A stretch of DNA of 64,000 bases from positions 893,252 to 957,251 of the forward strand of contig VXBA01011249.1 in NCBI GenBank assembly GCA_013399895.1, given 5' to 3'. This document shows, in pieces, positions 29,401 to 41,400 of this stretch (within the stretch, counting starts at the first letter, position 1; each line of letters opens with the position of its first letter). The notes below the pieces were generated by a model. That model searched no databases and was not told the origin of the DNA. It saw only the letters and a program-made list of their open reading frames with translations. The stretch comes from Serilophus lunatus (taxonomy: Eukaryota > Chordata > Aves > Passeriformes > Eurylaimidae). The translations under genes were made by a program, and so were the position numbers.

Positions 29401-32400
29401 TCAATAACAGACCAAAGGTTTGTCTCTATATTCATACTAGCTGATATGACAAGATATGCTACAGTAAATAAAGGTATGCCAGGAAAACTATGTCAGAACA
29501 AAAATTACTGTTTCATAGAATCAGGTTCGACTTAGATTTTCAGACATCAGCATTTGTTTATTATTTTAAATATTTGGGTACAGAATCACAAAGATGGTAG
29601 TTTAGGATAAAGTAGTGTGTTATTCGATGGATATTGGAGTACTAGGATTAGAGGACTCCATAAAACTAACAGATAAGTTTGAAATATTTAAGGCACTCCC
29701 TTATCAAGTAGATAGAAAGACCCTGAAATTTAGTTTACACAAAATTTTGTGGGAATAGGCAGTCCCAGCAGGTTAAAAAATGGGGTTAGAAAAATTATGG
29801 GCTATAGGCCATAAGTGGGTATTGAGGAGAATAGGAAGAGGTGTACCATCTAAACTTCTTAGTTCCACAGGTTTATAGATGCTGGTAAATGAAATGAGAA
29901 TTGAATTCAGATTGTAAGTAGACTTACCTGCACATTTTCTCTGTGTATCATTCCTTGGTGCTACTGTAAGAGACAATGCTTGGCTAGATGGATAACTGGT
30001 CAGATTCAGTAGGGCAGTTCTTGCATTCCAGATAAAATATATTCAGTAGTGCTATGAGAAAAATATTTAATTTATTGCTTTTTGCTGTGTACTCAAAGGC
30101 TATTGAATAGTAATCTGATTTAATCTGGACTAGTAAAGGCAGTGACAAAATGTAATGTTTTCAGTAACAATCAAAATAAGTTTTCTGTTTCACACTTGCT
30201 GATAGGACTTTACAAACACAATTCTATTCATATTGAATACTTTATTTCATCAAGATAGTTCTGTAGTGTTTTTCATTTTATTAAGATTTAGTTGGATTAA
30301 GAATTGCTAATAAATTTCACATATTGCATATCTTTCTTGCTGTATTCACTGATGAATAGCTTCATCCTTATAACTATTTCTTGTTTGAAAGTACATGTGC
30401 AATGCTGCTAAGAAAGGATTACTTTTAGTGTTTGAGTGCCATGTAAATGTTTCTCCTTTGCAAATGATCCATTAAGTTCTATTACACTTAATGAAAGGCG
30501 TATCTTATAATGAGGCACCAGAGGAGCCACCTCAGGCTTAATTATTGTGTCTGTTTCTTCTCATTTTCCTACCCCCTCAGCTTTTTTAAACCCTTCGTTT
30601 TTGCTTTTTGGCAATGTACTTCCTTCTAAGTTAAGACAAGACATGTTTGTCATTATGATAGTTACTTTTTCAGATATTCCCAAGCTAATTGGGAGCATAT
30701 TTTCAGCAGCAGTTAAAATTAGTAGAGACATTTTCAGAACCTGTGGTGTATCTCATTTATGCTTTGGAAGGGATATAGGTACATAACACTCAGAAAATTA
30801 TACTGTCTATATTTTTAATGCAAGGCATATGACCCTTGCACCAGGACTGCTGTTAAGTGAGATTTCTGTACGCCATACCTGTGGCTTTCCAGTATTCTTA
30901 ATTAGTTGTTTCAATCAGAGATAACTGTAAACAAACTGATCCTAAAACAAAAAAGGAAACATGAATAAATTCAAGGTGGATGTACACATTAGGGAGGTCT
31001 TGCAGCAGAATAGCAAATGAGAGGCATAATGAGACAAGACAGGAAACTGCCAGTGCTTTTAGAAAACTCTACTGAAGATGTGAAGCAGTCTGTGTTTACC
31101 TCCTTAGATGATAGTAAATGTGATTCTCTTGCAGTGATAGAAACTTGTGAGAAAAACAAACAAACAAATGAAACTTGCATTTCTGGCCTTCTTAGAGACA
31201 GTGTTTTATTTTATAATGAAAATTGATCTCTAAGAAAAGAGACTAGGAAGGAAGGCTTTCTGTTTTGTATTCCTAAACATTACATATTGCATATACTGAC
31301 AATGAGAGCCATTTAAAGCAAAACAGGTTGACAGAATCATGTGCTTCTTGTGGTGAGCTTGTTCAGAAGAGCCCGTATTACTTTACTGTGAGGATCTAAA
31401 TCTCATTTTGAAAGTGTCTTCACTCTACTTGATTCATCTGACTACTGGTTTGGGAGCAGTGTGTTTTGTCTTGTTTGCAGAGTACTCTGTCATGCCCTTT
31501 CTTCCCTGCTCCATGAAGCCTTTGCTTAGCTTTTGGTGGAAAGTTTCTTCCTTTACCGGCTTATATTTGAAGTTGAAATTCCTTCTATGTGTGTGGCTGT
31601 TACTTTTCCTCTGGTGGGCCTTCTTCTCTATGCTGGACAGTGTGATATAGGCAAGAATTCCTAGGAAAGGATAGGTCTTCCTCTGTCCTTCAGGCTCCTG
31701 TTTGGATACAGGAGCCAGGTCTCCCAGCCTCCTTCTCCTTAGTTAACAGGTTCCCACTACTTGTTTCTTGCATGACTTTTTCTCTCGACCTGTAGTATCA
31801 GTCTTCTCTTTCTTTTGCTACCACAGTTTGTTCACTGCAGTATGAGAATTTGATTGCAGGTGAGGGCTGGCAAACTGTAGAAGGCAGAGAACTGGTATTA
31901 GAGACCTTGTCTGTTGTCTTCTGTCATAGAACAGCTTGGTGAAGACAGTACTTATCCACAGAGTTCATTATGAATCTTTTCTTTTATGGAATCTGATGTT
32001 TATTATAGATGAAAAATGAACATAAAAAAAGAGCAAGATTCTGATCTATTCACTTCTGTTGTCATTTTTAAGAAAGTTGGTATTAGTGAATAGATCTAGA
32101 TTCAGCAGCTGCATGGAAAGTGCCCTGGGTGTACTGCTTTTCCACAAGGGTTGCAATTTAAAAGAAGATTTAAACCTTGGTAACACATCTACTTTGAGTT
32201 CAATCTTTAAAGCTGATCTACTCATTGCCTGAATGATAAGCACTGAACCAGCAATTTCAGTGTACATTCTCTAGTCTGAAGCTTATGGATTTTAGACATT
32301 GTGTTCCATATTTCCATATTAAGATACTTGACTTAACAATGGCTTTTCTCCAGGCTAGTGAATTTGAACCATAAGCAAAATGGCATTTTGCAGTGTAATA

Positions 32401-35400
32401 CTGACATTGCTTCTTGCAGACAAAACAGTTCCAGAATCTTGTGCTTGATAGCACTCAAAGACTTTAAGAGAACTCTGGAGAAAGAAAATAGGCACAGGAG
32501 GTGGAAAAAGATGAGGAGAATCCATTATTTGCAATACATTTATCTACAGAAGCTCAACTGGAATTCCTCTGGAATTGCTATACTGACACATAATGCGTGA
32601 CTGTTGCTTTCTTGAAAGGTTTTGTTATGAGTTTAGGGCCATGTGAGAGTGTGCATGCGACATATGCAGCTCTGTGCTGTGGTGGAACAAGCAGGAAGGA
32701 GACTGATGATACACAGTCACATAAATTATTGTGCCTTATAACTCTAACACCTCCTTCAGCAAAACAATTTACGATGTGTGGTGGTGAGTTCTTTTGGGTC
32801 ACTGAGTCAGAAAGGCTTCTTGTATGTTGCTCATTTTCCTGATGAGTGGATTTGTTCACTTTTCCTATTCCCCATTGTTTGTTAGCAGCGTGAGCATTCA
32901 ACATTACCAGTAGTGTGAAGAATGTTTTACTTTGTTTGTTTTCCATTTTCCTCTTTTACAACAGAAAGGGAATCAACCAAAGAAACCTTATTTACCTGTC
33001 TTTGACAGCAGTGTTTTTCAAGGGGCAAATATCTTACTTCTTTTTCAGCATGACGGTAATGAAAACAATAAGTGTATTCCTTCACCAGCAATGAGAATAT
33101 TGAGCACATAGATGTCTGAGCAGCTGCTTAGTTACTATTTAGAGCTTCTGTTAATTGAAAATGGTCTCTCTGTCAATATATGCCATTGTCTTTATTGGGT
33201 TACTTGTAACCAATTTCTACCAACCAAAGATTCTTTTGAAATGTTTGCTAGTAATTTGCAGGAACTAATAAACTAATGTCATTTTTGGTAAACATTTTAT
33301 CAAGGCATTTCCTTTCCCAAATTAAGTAATCAAGAATTTATTTCTCTTGTATTCCACAGTGGTAAATTATATCAAGATAGATTCTAAATTTAACATTAGT
33401 TGAAGCTACTTGCTTTACTTATAGCGAATAGTAGATTGAATTTGCACTAACTTGAACAGACTACTGTCTATTCAGACATGTCTTTATTTTCTCCTTGTCT
33501 TTGCTAGTTCCATGCAATGGATACACTGCATAAACACAACTATGATTTGAGCAGTGCCATCAGTGTTCTAGTGCCACTTGGCGGGCCTGTCTTGTGTCGA
33601 GATGAAATGGAAGAGTGGTCAGCATCAGAAGCTAGTTTATTTGAAGAGGCATTGGAAAAGTATGGCAAGGACTTCAATGATATCCGACAAGACTTTGTAA
33701 GTATGAAAGTAGTACGCTTTCCTGTAGGGACGTTTTCGCATGGTTGAGTGTAACTGCTTTCTGTAGGTTTGGAAGATTTAGCTAGAGGAGAAATCTGTGT
33801 AGCTGATACGTGTAATTACATAGGCATACATTTTAGCTGACAGAAAGTCAATGTGCTTTCTTGTTCGAAGGTACTCTTTGGAAATTTGGTGACAGAAGGT
33901 AATCTGTTTATTGGTTTAATACCAGGTAGGCTGTCTCATGCTGTGGTGTTTCAGTAAGGATTTTACAAGCATCTGAAAAAATTCCAGGAACTTTGTAGAC
34001 TGTTTCCACAATTTCCAGTGAAATTCATTAGCAGCTACATGGCTGACTCCCCTGAGTGTTTTTGGAAAGCTGGGGTTTCCTTCTACAGTTAGCTGAGGGA
34101 AATTTATATCCACATAGCTTTTAAAGTGCACTACAGGGAGTTACTTTGACATATTAGGTGTTTTGGCAGTTCTGAAAAGTAAAGGAAATGTTTTCCAGTA
34201 TGTTGTAACTTCACTGATTTTGGTAGTGAAGTATCAGACTATCGGGCAGTAAAGCTTTAATTTGCTAATTCTAATGCAGAGCAATGAAATGAAATGGATT
34301 CTAACACTGCTGGAATTGCCAGTAGTTTGCTGCAAATATTTTTTCACATTTTGTGGAGAGCCTTTTTCTTTCAAGGAGAAAGATTTCCTCTCTTGTACCA
34401 GGTTCAAGCTGGACTTCATGAAAAGGTTAGGAATTGAACCAAATTCCATTATTTAGACTAAAGTTGATTGAAACATTTTCACATTAGTCTTATTCTGCTT
34501 GACTCTGAGAGCTCAAATTTTTTTTCTTTGCAGTTTATAAATAATCTTTGTGAGGGGGAAAAAAGGTACTATATGGTGAATGTAGAAGTCTTTCCAAGAC
34601 GGAGTGCAGGACAGTGGGAGGAGTGAGCTAAGCTATCTTTCTTTCACTTTCATAGTCCTGAAATGAAACAGATAATTGAATGAAGGTGGGAAGGCTATTG
34701 TTTTTCTAAAGTACTGACATATTAATAGGTGTATTATATCTGTGTGCTTAATTTTGACATTCCCAAGGGAGAAAATGTTCACTGCATTGGGTTGAAAATT
34801 GCACCATGGATGAAATAGCTCTGTTAAAGACTTGCAGAGTTTCTAAACTGAAATTTTAATGTATACTACAGTTCCTTGTTATTTCTCATACAGATAAATG
34901 GTTCTCAGCTATCATTATACAGTAGTTCAGGAGCTGTGTCTTCTAATTAACCCGTTACAAAGCCAAATGTTATTAACCTTGGCTGGATGCCAGGTGCCCA
35001 CAGTCTCTCTAACTCCCCTCCCCCTCCCAGCCAGGCGAGGAGGGAAGAATGAGATTGTAAACAGCTGGTGGGCTAGGATAAGGCAGTTTGGTAGAAGCAA
35101 AAGCAAAGCTTGTGTGCACAAAGCAAAGCAGTAATCTAATCTCTGCTTGCCATCAACAGCGATGACTGGCCACATCCAGAGAAGCAGGGCTTAAACACAC
35201 ATAGTGGTCTCTGAGGCCACCACTGCAAAAAATGGATGCCTCCCCCACTTCCTGCTCCTCCTTAGCTTTTATATCTGAGCTGATGTCATATGGTATGGAA
35301 TATCCCTTTGGTCAGTTTGGGTCAGCTGGCCTACTTGTGTCCCCTCCCAGAATCTTGCCCTCAGTTGGAGAAGGAACATTACAGTCCAGATGCTGTGCTC

Positions 35401-38400
35401 AGCAGGAGTCAAAACACTGGTGTGTTATTAAACACCCTTCCAGCCACCAGTGCAAAGCACAGCACTGTGAGGGCTGCTATGGTGATATGGACTCCATCTG
35501 AAACAGACCCAATACAGTCTTCTAATATATGATATTTGGTTTTTCAAAATGCCTTAATCATATGAAATATGTTTAATTAGCTGTCTAAAGTTGAGTCGTA
35601 ACACAATTTGTGACCAAATATACCTAAGGTTTTTCTCTGGTATTTATGTAGTATTTTTATTTTCTGTATAATTTCTGTGTTAATGTATATAATAATGTAT
35701 GTAATTCTGTTGATATGCATACATTATAGTGATACAATGGAGTAAAGTGTCAAAATAATTGCTTCTGCATTTTTAATATTCAAGTGCTAGATTTTAAATG
35801 ATTCTACTAGAACCTGTTTACAGTATTCACTTTTTGTCTTGGGTGGATTCCTGGTATGCTCCCTCTTTCACTGAATCTTCCTTGTGAAAATGTAGCCGTT
35901 TTTCCATGCTCTTCTCTCAAGGCAAGAGAGACACACAGATCTCGTGATAGCATTGTGTACCTACTTGAGGGCATGTTATTGATGAATCAGAGTGCAGCAC
36001 AAATGGATGTGGGGCACTAATTAATTATAGCCTCATTTAGTTAAAACAGGGATATTGTCTATTCTCAGTCACTTTTTTTTAATCTTTGGAAAAGTGTCAT
36101 TTTAAAAACATAATTAGAAGAACATCTATTTTATATCTCATTTTATAAGGTACTGGTAACAGTGCACAGTCTTGATTTAATTTTATGTAATTTGAAATCT
36201 TTCAATTACGTTAATCATTGTGTAGTCTTGGGATATCTTAATTTCTCTAGAGTAAAATTTATGTGTTCTCTCTTCCTATGTAGCATTTTAAAAGTATAGG
36301 GATTTGAAAACATATATTTGATTTGAGAGTAATCATTGAAAATAACCCTTCAAGATTTAGATCATGGTTATATAAAAGTTTCTGCAATGTTAGGTAGGTT
36401 TAAATATGTAGCGTTTAAGCAGTGATTTTCCATGATAATGCATTTATCTCTATTGTGATCTATTATCATCCCTCTCTTCAGTGGCAAATCTTTGATAAGT
36501 TCAAGTACTCTGACATCTGTTGTAAGAGCAAGGACAGAGAAAATTATGTACTGGTAGTGTATGTGCGAACTGTTTTGAGTCTCCACCTAGGATCTAGTGA
36601 TAAAATTGAAGTCTGCAGTGCCCGAGATTAAACTCAAACCTAAGCAGCCGTGCAATGATGCCACAGTACAGGCAAGACTGTCACGTTGCATGGCAGAGAG
36701 TGGTTGGTAGCAGTTCTCCTGGAACAGGAGGGTTATGTAGTACCTGAGTCATATCCCAGAGGAATTGCCTTTTCTGAGTTGGCCCAGATTTGCAAGGCAT
36801 GGGAACTGCAATTGCAGCCCTTACACAATATTCTGCAAAGGGCAGGTTCATTTACTTTTCTGGCAATTAGTAAGAACTGCCACTATTTGGTGTTCAATCG
36901 GCAGCTTGAGCATTAAGCTATAAACACTAAATTATTATAAATTAAACACTGTGGCCAGCTGTGTTTGCGATCCCTTAGAATGGAATCATCAATTTGGTGG
37001 CATCAGGGATCGGGACCCTCTGAAACCACAACTGCCAACAAAACATACTGGCTTTGTGTGCATGGTGCTGATCCAGAGGATCCAGGAAAGAAAGACAGTC
37101 TATATACAAGCTGTGTAAGGGCCAAAATGGAGAGACTAATGGAATCTCCTCTTTACTGCAAATTCATCTGGTTTTATAGTCCAAAGATTGTTTTGGTTAA
37201 TACAACCAATAGACAAAAGGAAAGGTGGTCATGTGTCACTGTCCCAGAGCCACAGGACAGTCTCAAGATGATGTTTACATGCCTAAGACATTATATCATA
37301 GTCTGGATATGCTGTATTAATAATTTAATATGCAACAAAACGCTGTAAAGGTGTTTATCTTTTTTATTTTGATAGACAGGAGAAACTAATTTGTAATCAA
37401 ATTACCAGGCTGGCCTTTGAATATTCATTTTCATCAGGTGTTGACTCATCAACTCTTACAGGAGAGGCTTTGTTATCCTTAATACTGTGTGAATCCTAAT
37501 CAACCTAAACTTTATAAGCTAATTCAGCTTACTTGATGTACTTCAATTCTTTCACATCCCCAGGTCAGTAGAATGCAAGAAGAATGAATATTATATGTTC
37601 TCCAAATATAACTATTTTCTTAACTGTAAGACACAGCTGTTATGCTTGTTAATTCTTAGTTCTTTAATTATAAACAGTTTTCGCAAATTTATTACTATTA
37701 CATCACAGGTAGAGCAGGAAAGGCCTTGGTAATCAAGACTTGGAACTGTTCATAGAAAGCAGGAGCAACTGCTTTCCAGCTTCAGGCAATTGTGGAAACA
37801 TGCCTTAAAATTACCACGTTCATTTTAGGATGCTTTATAATCCTAAGATTTTTTGCTGATCTGATTGGAGTGGCCCCTTTTTACCGTAGGAATTTTAAGT
37901 TTCTTTAGTTTCTCCTTCTCTGTTTTCATGGAGTTGATACCTTTTGTTAACTTCCTCCTGCAAAAATGTCACAGAGATGAGCATATTTGCTTCTTACAAG
38001 AATCGAATTTGGTAATGAGAATGCATTATTCTGTGGCTGTTCACTGGCAATTCAGAGCATTAGGTGGGTAGATAAATAGAATACAGGTTATCCATATTCA
38101 GTCTGTCAAACAGCTTTTCCAAGTTTTGAACCAAAGTGTAAAAGGATTACAGCTATTCAGTCCAAGCGCTTTAATTATCTTTATTTAATTGTAGATGCCT
38201 ACTGAGTGAATGAACACATTTGTGTTACAGTCATAGTTAAAACTGATTAAAGTATATTCTAGAGAAATGGTAAACATAATCTTTTGCATGAAGTTGTTAA
38301 TAAGTTTCAGAGGTAATGGCAGGGAGTTGGGGTGACAGCATTTCATCTGGATACCAGCAAGAATATGGAGACTGAGAATCAGTTCATCTGTCACCTCACA

Positions 38401-41400
38401 CCTAACATGTTCTTGTCACTGACCTTTTTTGGGGCAGATTTTTCTTAAGGTATAATTTACCTGAGAAATTAAAAAGATTTTAGGAAACTAAATTGTATTG
38501 CTGTTTTTTAGAACTTAAGCTTATGCGTTTCTTACACTGCTACTTTTGAATTTAATACAAATATTCAGGGATTTACACACTGTGGTACACTGCCTGAGAA
38601 AGGATTCACAGCTGAGTCTGGACATAAAAGAGGCAGATGTGGGAACCAGACTCAGTTCATCTAAGTGTCTGCAAGCAAGCAGCATAAAAAACTAGCTAAG
38701 AGCTCCTGCATGCAGGGAGAGGCAGCCTGATCAGGTATTCCTCTGTTGTTTTAGGAATTTAACTAAAGGTGTGGGAAACCATTCTTTTGGCTTAAGCCAT
38801 GTGGAAAGCCCCAAAGTGGAGTGGGTAAGGTTGGAAAGATAAGTTTCCACATCTCTATTTTCTGGAACTTCCTAAACATCATCCTCATTTATAGAAGGCA
38901 GGGAATATTAACATGGATACATGCCTCTAGAAAATATCACACACAAATTAGTAACGTGTCCCATTTATGAAGAAAAATTTGCATGAATTTTGGAAGAGAA
39001 GTACTAATTTCAATTATAGAAAGACCTTATGGAGTTAAATAGTTTGCTTGGTTGTAATTAAAAATGTTTGCTTTATTTCCTTCCTGAAACTTAGATTAAT
39101 AAATTTTTATTTTACCAATGAACATGTGCACCTAAAATAGCTGTCATTGTCACATGCACAGAGTTTGCACAAAGATTTTTGTGAAATACTCATTGTGGTT
39201 ATCCGTCTTTTTGCTCAGGGTCCCATTTGCCTGTCTTACCCTTTTGTTTCTTGATAATGGTCAAGGTTATGTGAGGTTTTATGCAAAACTAGTGCTATTA
39301 TATGAGCAGCTGAGTTGTTATGGGATTTGAAAAGCCTGTGAACTAAGTATGGTATACTTTGTATTTTTTTAAGAGGAAAGTGATGAGACTCGAATACAGT
39401 CTTGTCAAGATGATTTCTTTTAGTCCTAATGTGGTTTTCCATGTGATACACTTTATAATAGAGAGATTACCTTCTGTGTTTCCTGATGGAAATCAGCCTT
39501 CTGTTTTGATCATTTTGTTGAACCATATGGTTTAAACACAGTAACTTACCTTTAGATTTGGATGTGTGATATTGTAATTCTGAATACTTTTTAACTGTAT
39601 GGAAAAGTTTTGTAATATTGATATCAATATGTGTTTGCATATGGATTTTAATGTAGTTATTTAATACATTCAGGTTTTAGTATTTATCTCAACTATAATT
39701 GATTTTATTATGTCTTTAATAAGACATGGACATTGAAATTTCTTGGAACCACTTTAATTTGTAATAAATCTCTTTCAGCTCCCTTGGAAGTCACTGACTA
39801 GCATCATTGAGTATTACTACATGTGGAAAACCACTGACAGATATGTGCAGCAGGTAATTTAATTTCAGCATTAGTCTGAGATATTCTTAAAAAAATGCGA
39901 TCATGTTAAAGTAACAAGAATCTGTTTGTCTTCTTAAAAAGAAATATGGTGTGAGGCCTATGGTAATATTTCGGGATATAGACCAGTGCTCCTGTGCTGT
40001 TCACAGGGTGCACTGTCAAATCTTCTAATGTCTACTGTACATTACATAGCTGTGAAGAGCTTTTTAAGCCATTTTGAATTATATATTTGTTTGAAGCAAT
40101 GGGATTCCTGGTTCTGTTGCAGTATGGGATAAGAAGGAAATGGGCTGCAGAGCAAGTGCTTTAGTCTGTGAAGCTGTGCCATGGGACTGAAGGAAAAGGA
40201 AAAATATGTTCTGTTAAAGTGGCTGCTACTCTTACGAACCTTTTATTGGTACTCCCTGACAAAATATTACTTTGGCATTACCAGCATTTAAAACCAAAAT
40301 TGAGACCATTGTGCACACAGTGCATGTGTCCATCCTTCTGATTGAAGGTTCAGCTGTTTGAGTTGCTCTGGAACAGAAACATGATAGAATTATATTGGAT
40401 ACCAATACTGGGATATTTTTAGCAGGTTTAGGCAAAATTTCAATGTTGGTGCTTTTATATATTGTCCTCTATACATACTCCTTGGTTTAGACATAAAATA
40501 CTTTAAAATACTCCATGTTAATTTCTGATTCAGTGTTTAAGTTTGTAGCTCCTTTACTTTCTGCGTAATTAGTGATGTTATGTACAGCATGTTGAAATTT
40601 TTTTTGCTGTAATAACTTCATCTATACTGTTAGAAGGGTCTTTGGAGTTGTTGAATGTGTTGGAAGGATGATTGCTTCAGATGATTCAGTTGAGAAGTGT
40701 TTCTACATCATCTTGTTAGGGTATGGAAAGTAGAGGGGGAAAGTCTTTTACCATATAGGAGAGTCTTGGATTATCACTAGGACCTTTTAGTTCTATGGAT
40801 AATACAAATAGAAAATAATATGTTCAGTATAAAGGCATGTTTTTCTGGGGTTTTCAGCATTCATTTCACTTTTTTTGCACTGTTAATTTTTGATCCTAGA
40901 AAGGTACCGCCAGCAGAGATTTGCTGTGCTCCTTGTCAGCTCTTAAGGGTTGTGTAACAAATGTTCTTTAAGAATCAGATAAAAAGATTTTATTCATACT
41001 GAAAGCCATGGAATAAGATTAAAATGAAGTGCAAATAGTCTTTTGTCAATACTCTTAGGTTTCTCAGAGACTGAGCTTGTTTCTTGTCAATTTTTTTTTT
41101 TAAATCGTTGCTCTGGGATGGTTGTTGAAAGACTAAGATTCTCTTTTTAGTTCTCTAGGGCTCTGTTAAGATTCTATTGCTACAATGATCAAGATGTACG
41201 ATGTGTTGAAATTGCTTATCCTTTCACAGGATTAGGTTTTGTACAAGAAAACCACAAAGCCTATGTGTTTACAACTTGAATGCTTTCCTAAATACCTGTG
41301 TTTTACTTGTAACTAAGTAAATTTACAACATCCAATACACTGTGAGATGCAATGCTTTAGACATGTTGTCACATATATGGTCATTAATAACAAAACCAGT

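Larger units (their letters stand above)
28923..33507 (+). other. MTA3 intron between exons D and E (4.6 kb)
   Basis: GT-AG. It contains a possible ancient repeat fragment at about 29976-30030 and a perfect 9-bp-stem hairpin at 31693-31716. Overlapping open frames on both strands around 32578-32946 have no recognisable domain and no splice context, and I treat them as chance. Confidence 0.8.
33697..39778 (+). other. MTA3 intron between exons E and F (6.1 kb)
   Basis: GT-AG. It holds an antisense LTR at 34968-35516 and a second LTR-like segment at about 36990-37300. The rest is AT-rich; a self-complementary ATATTGATATCAATAT lies near 39616-39631. No further gene-like feature is seen. Confidence 0.8.

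Noticed and set aside
31693..31716. miRNA precursor hairpin
   Set aside because: The stem is only 9 bp; flanking sequence does not extend the pairing.
32578..32946. 122-codon minus-strand frame overlapping an 81-codon + frame
   Set aside because: Low-information composition, no known family; open on both strands, which suggests a local scarcity of stop codons and not a gene.
36965..37348. 127-codon + strand frame
   Set aside because: Runs through the LTR-like segment in the antisense direction and shows no protein family.
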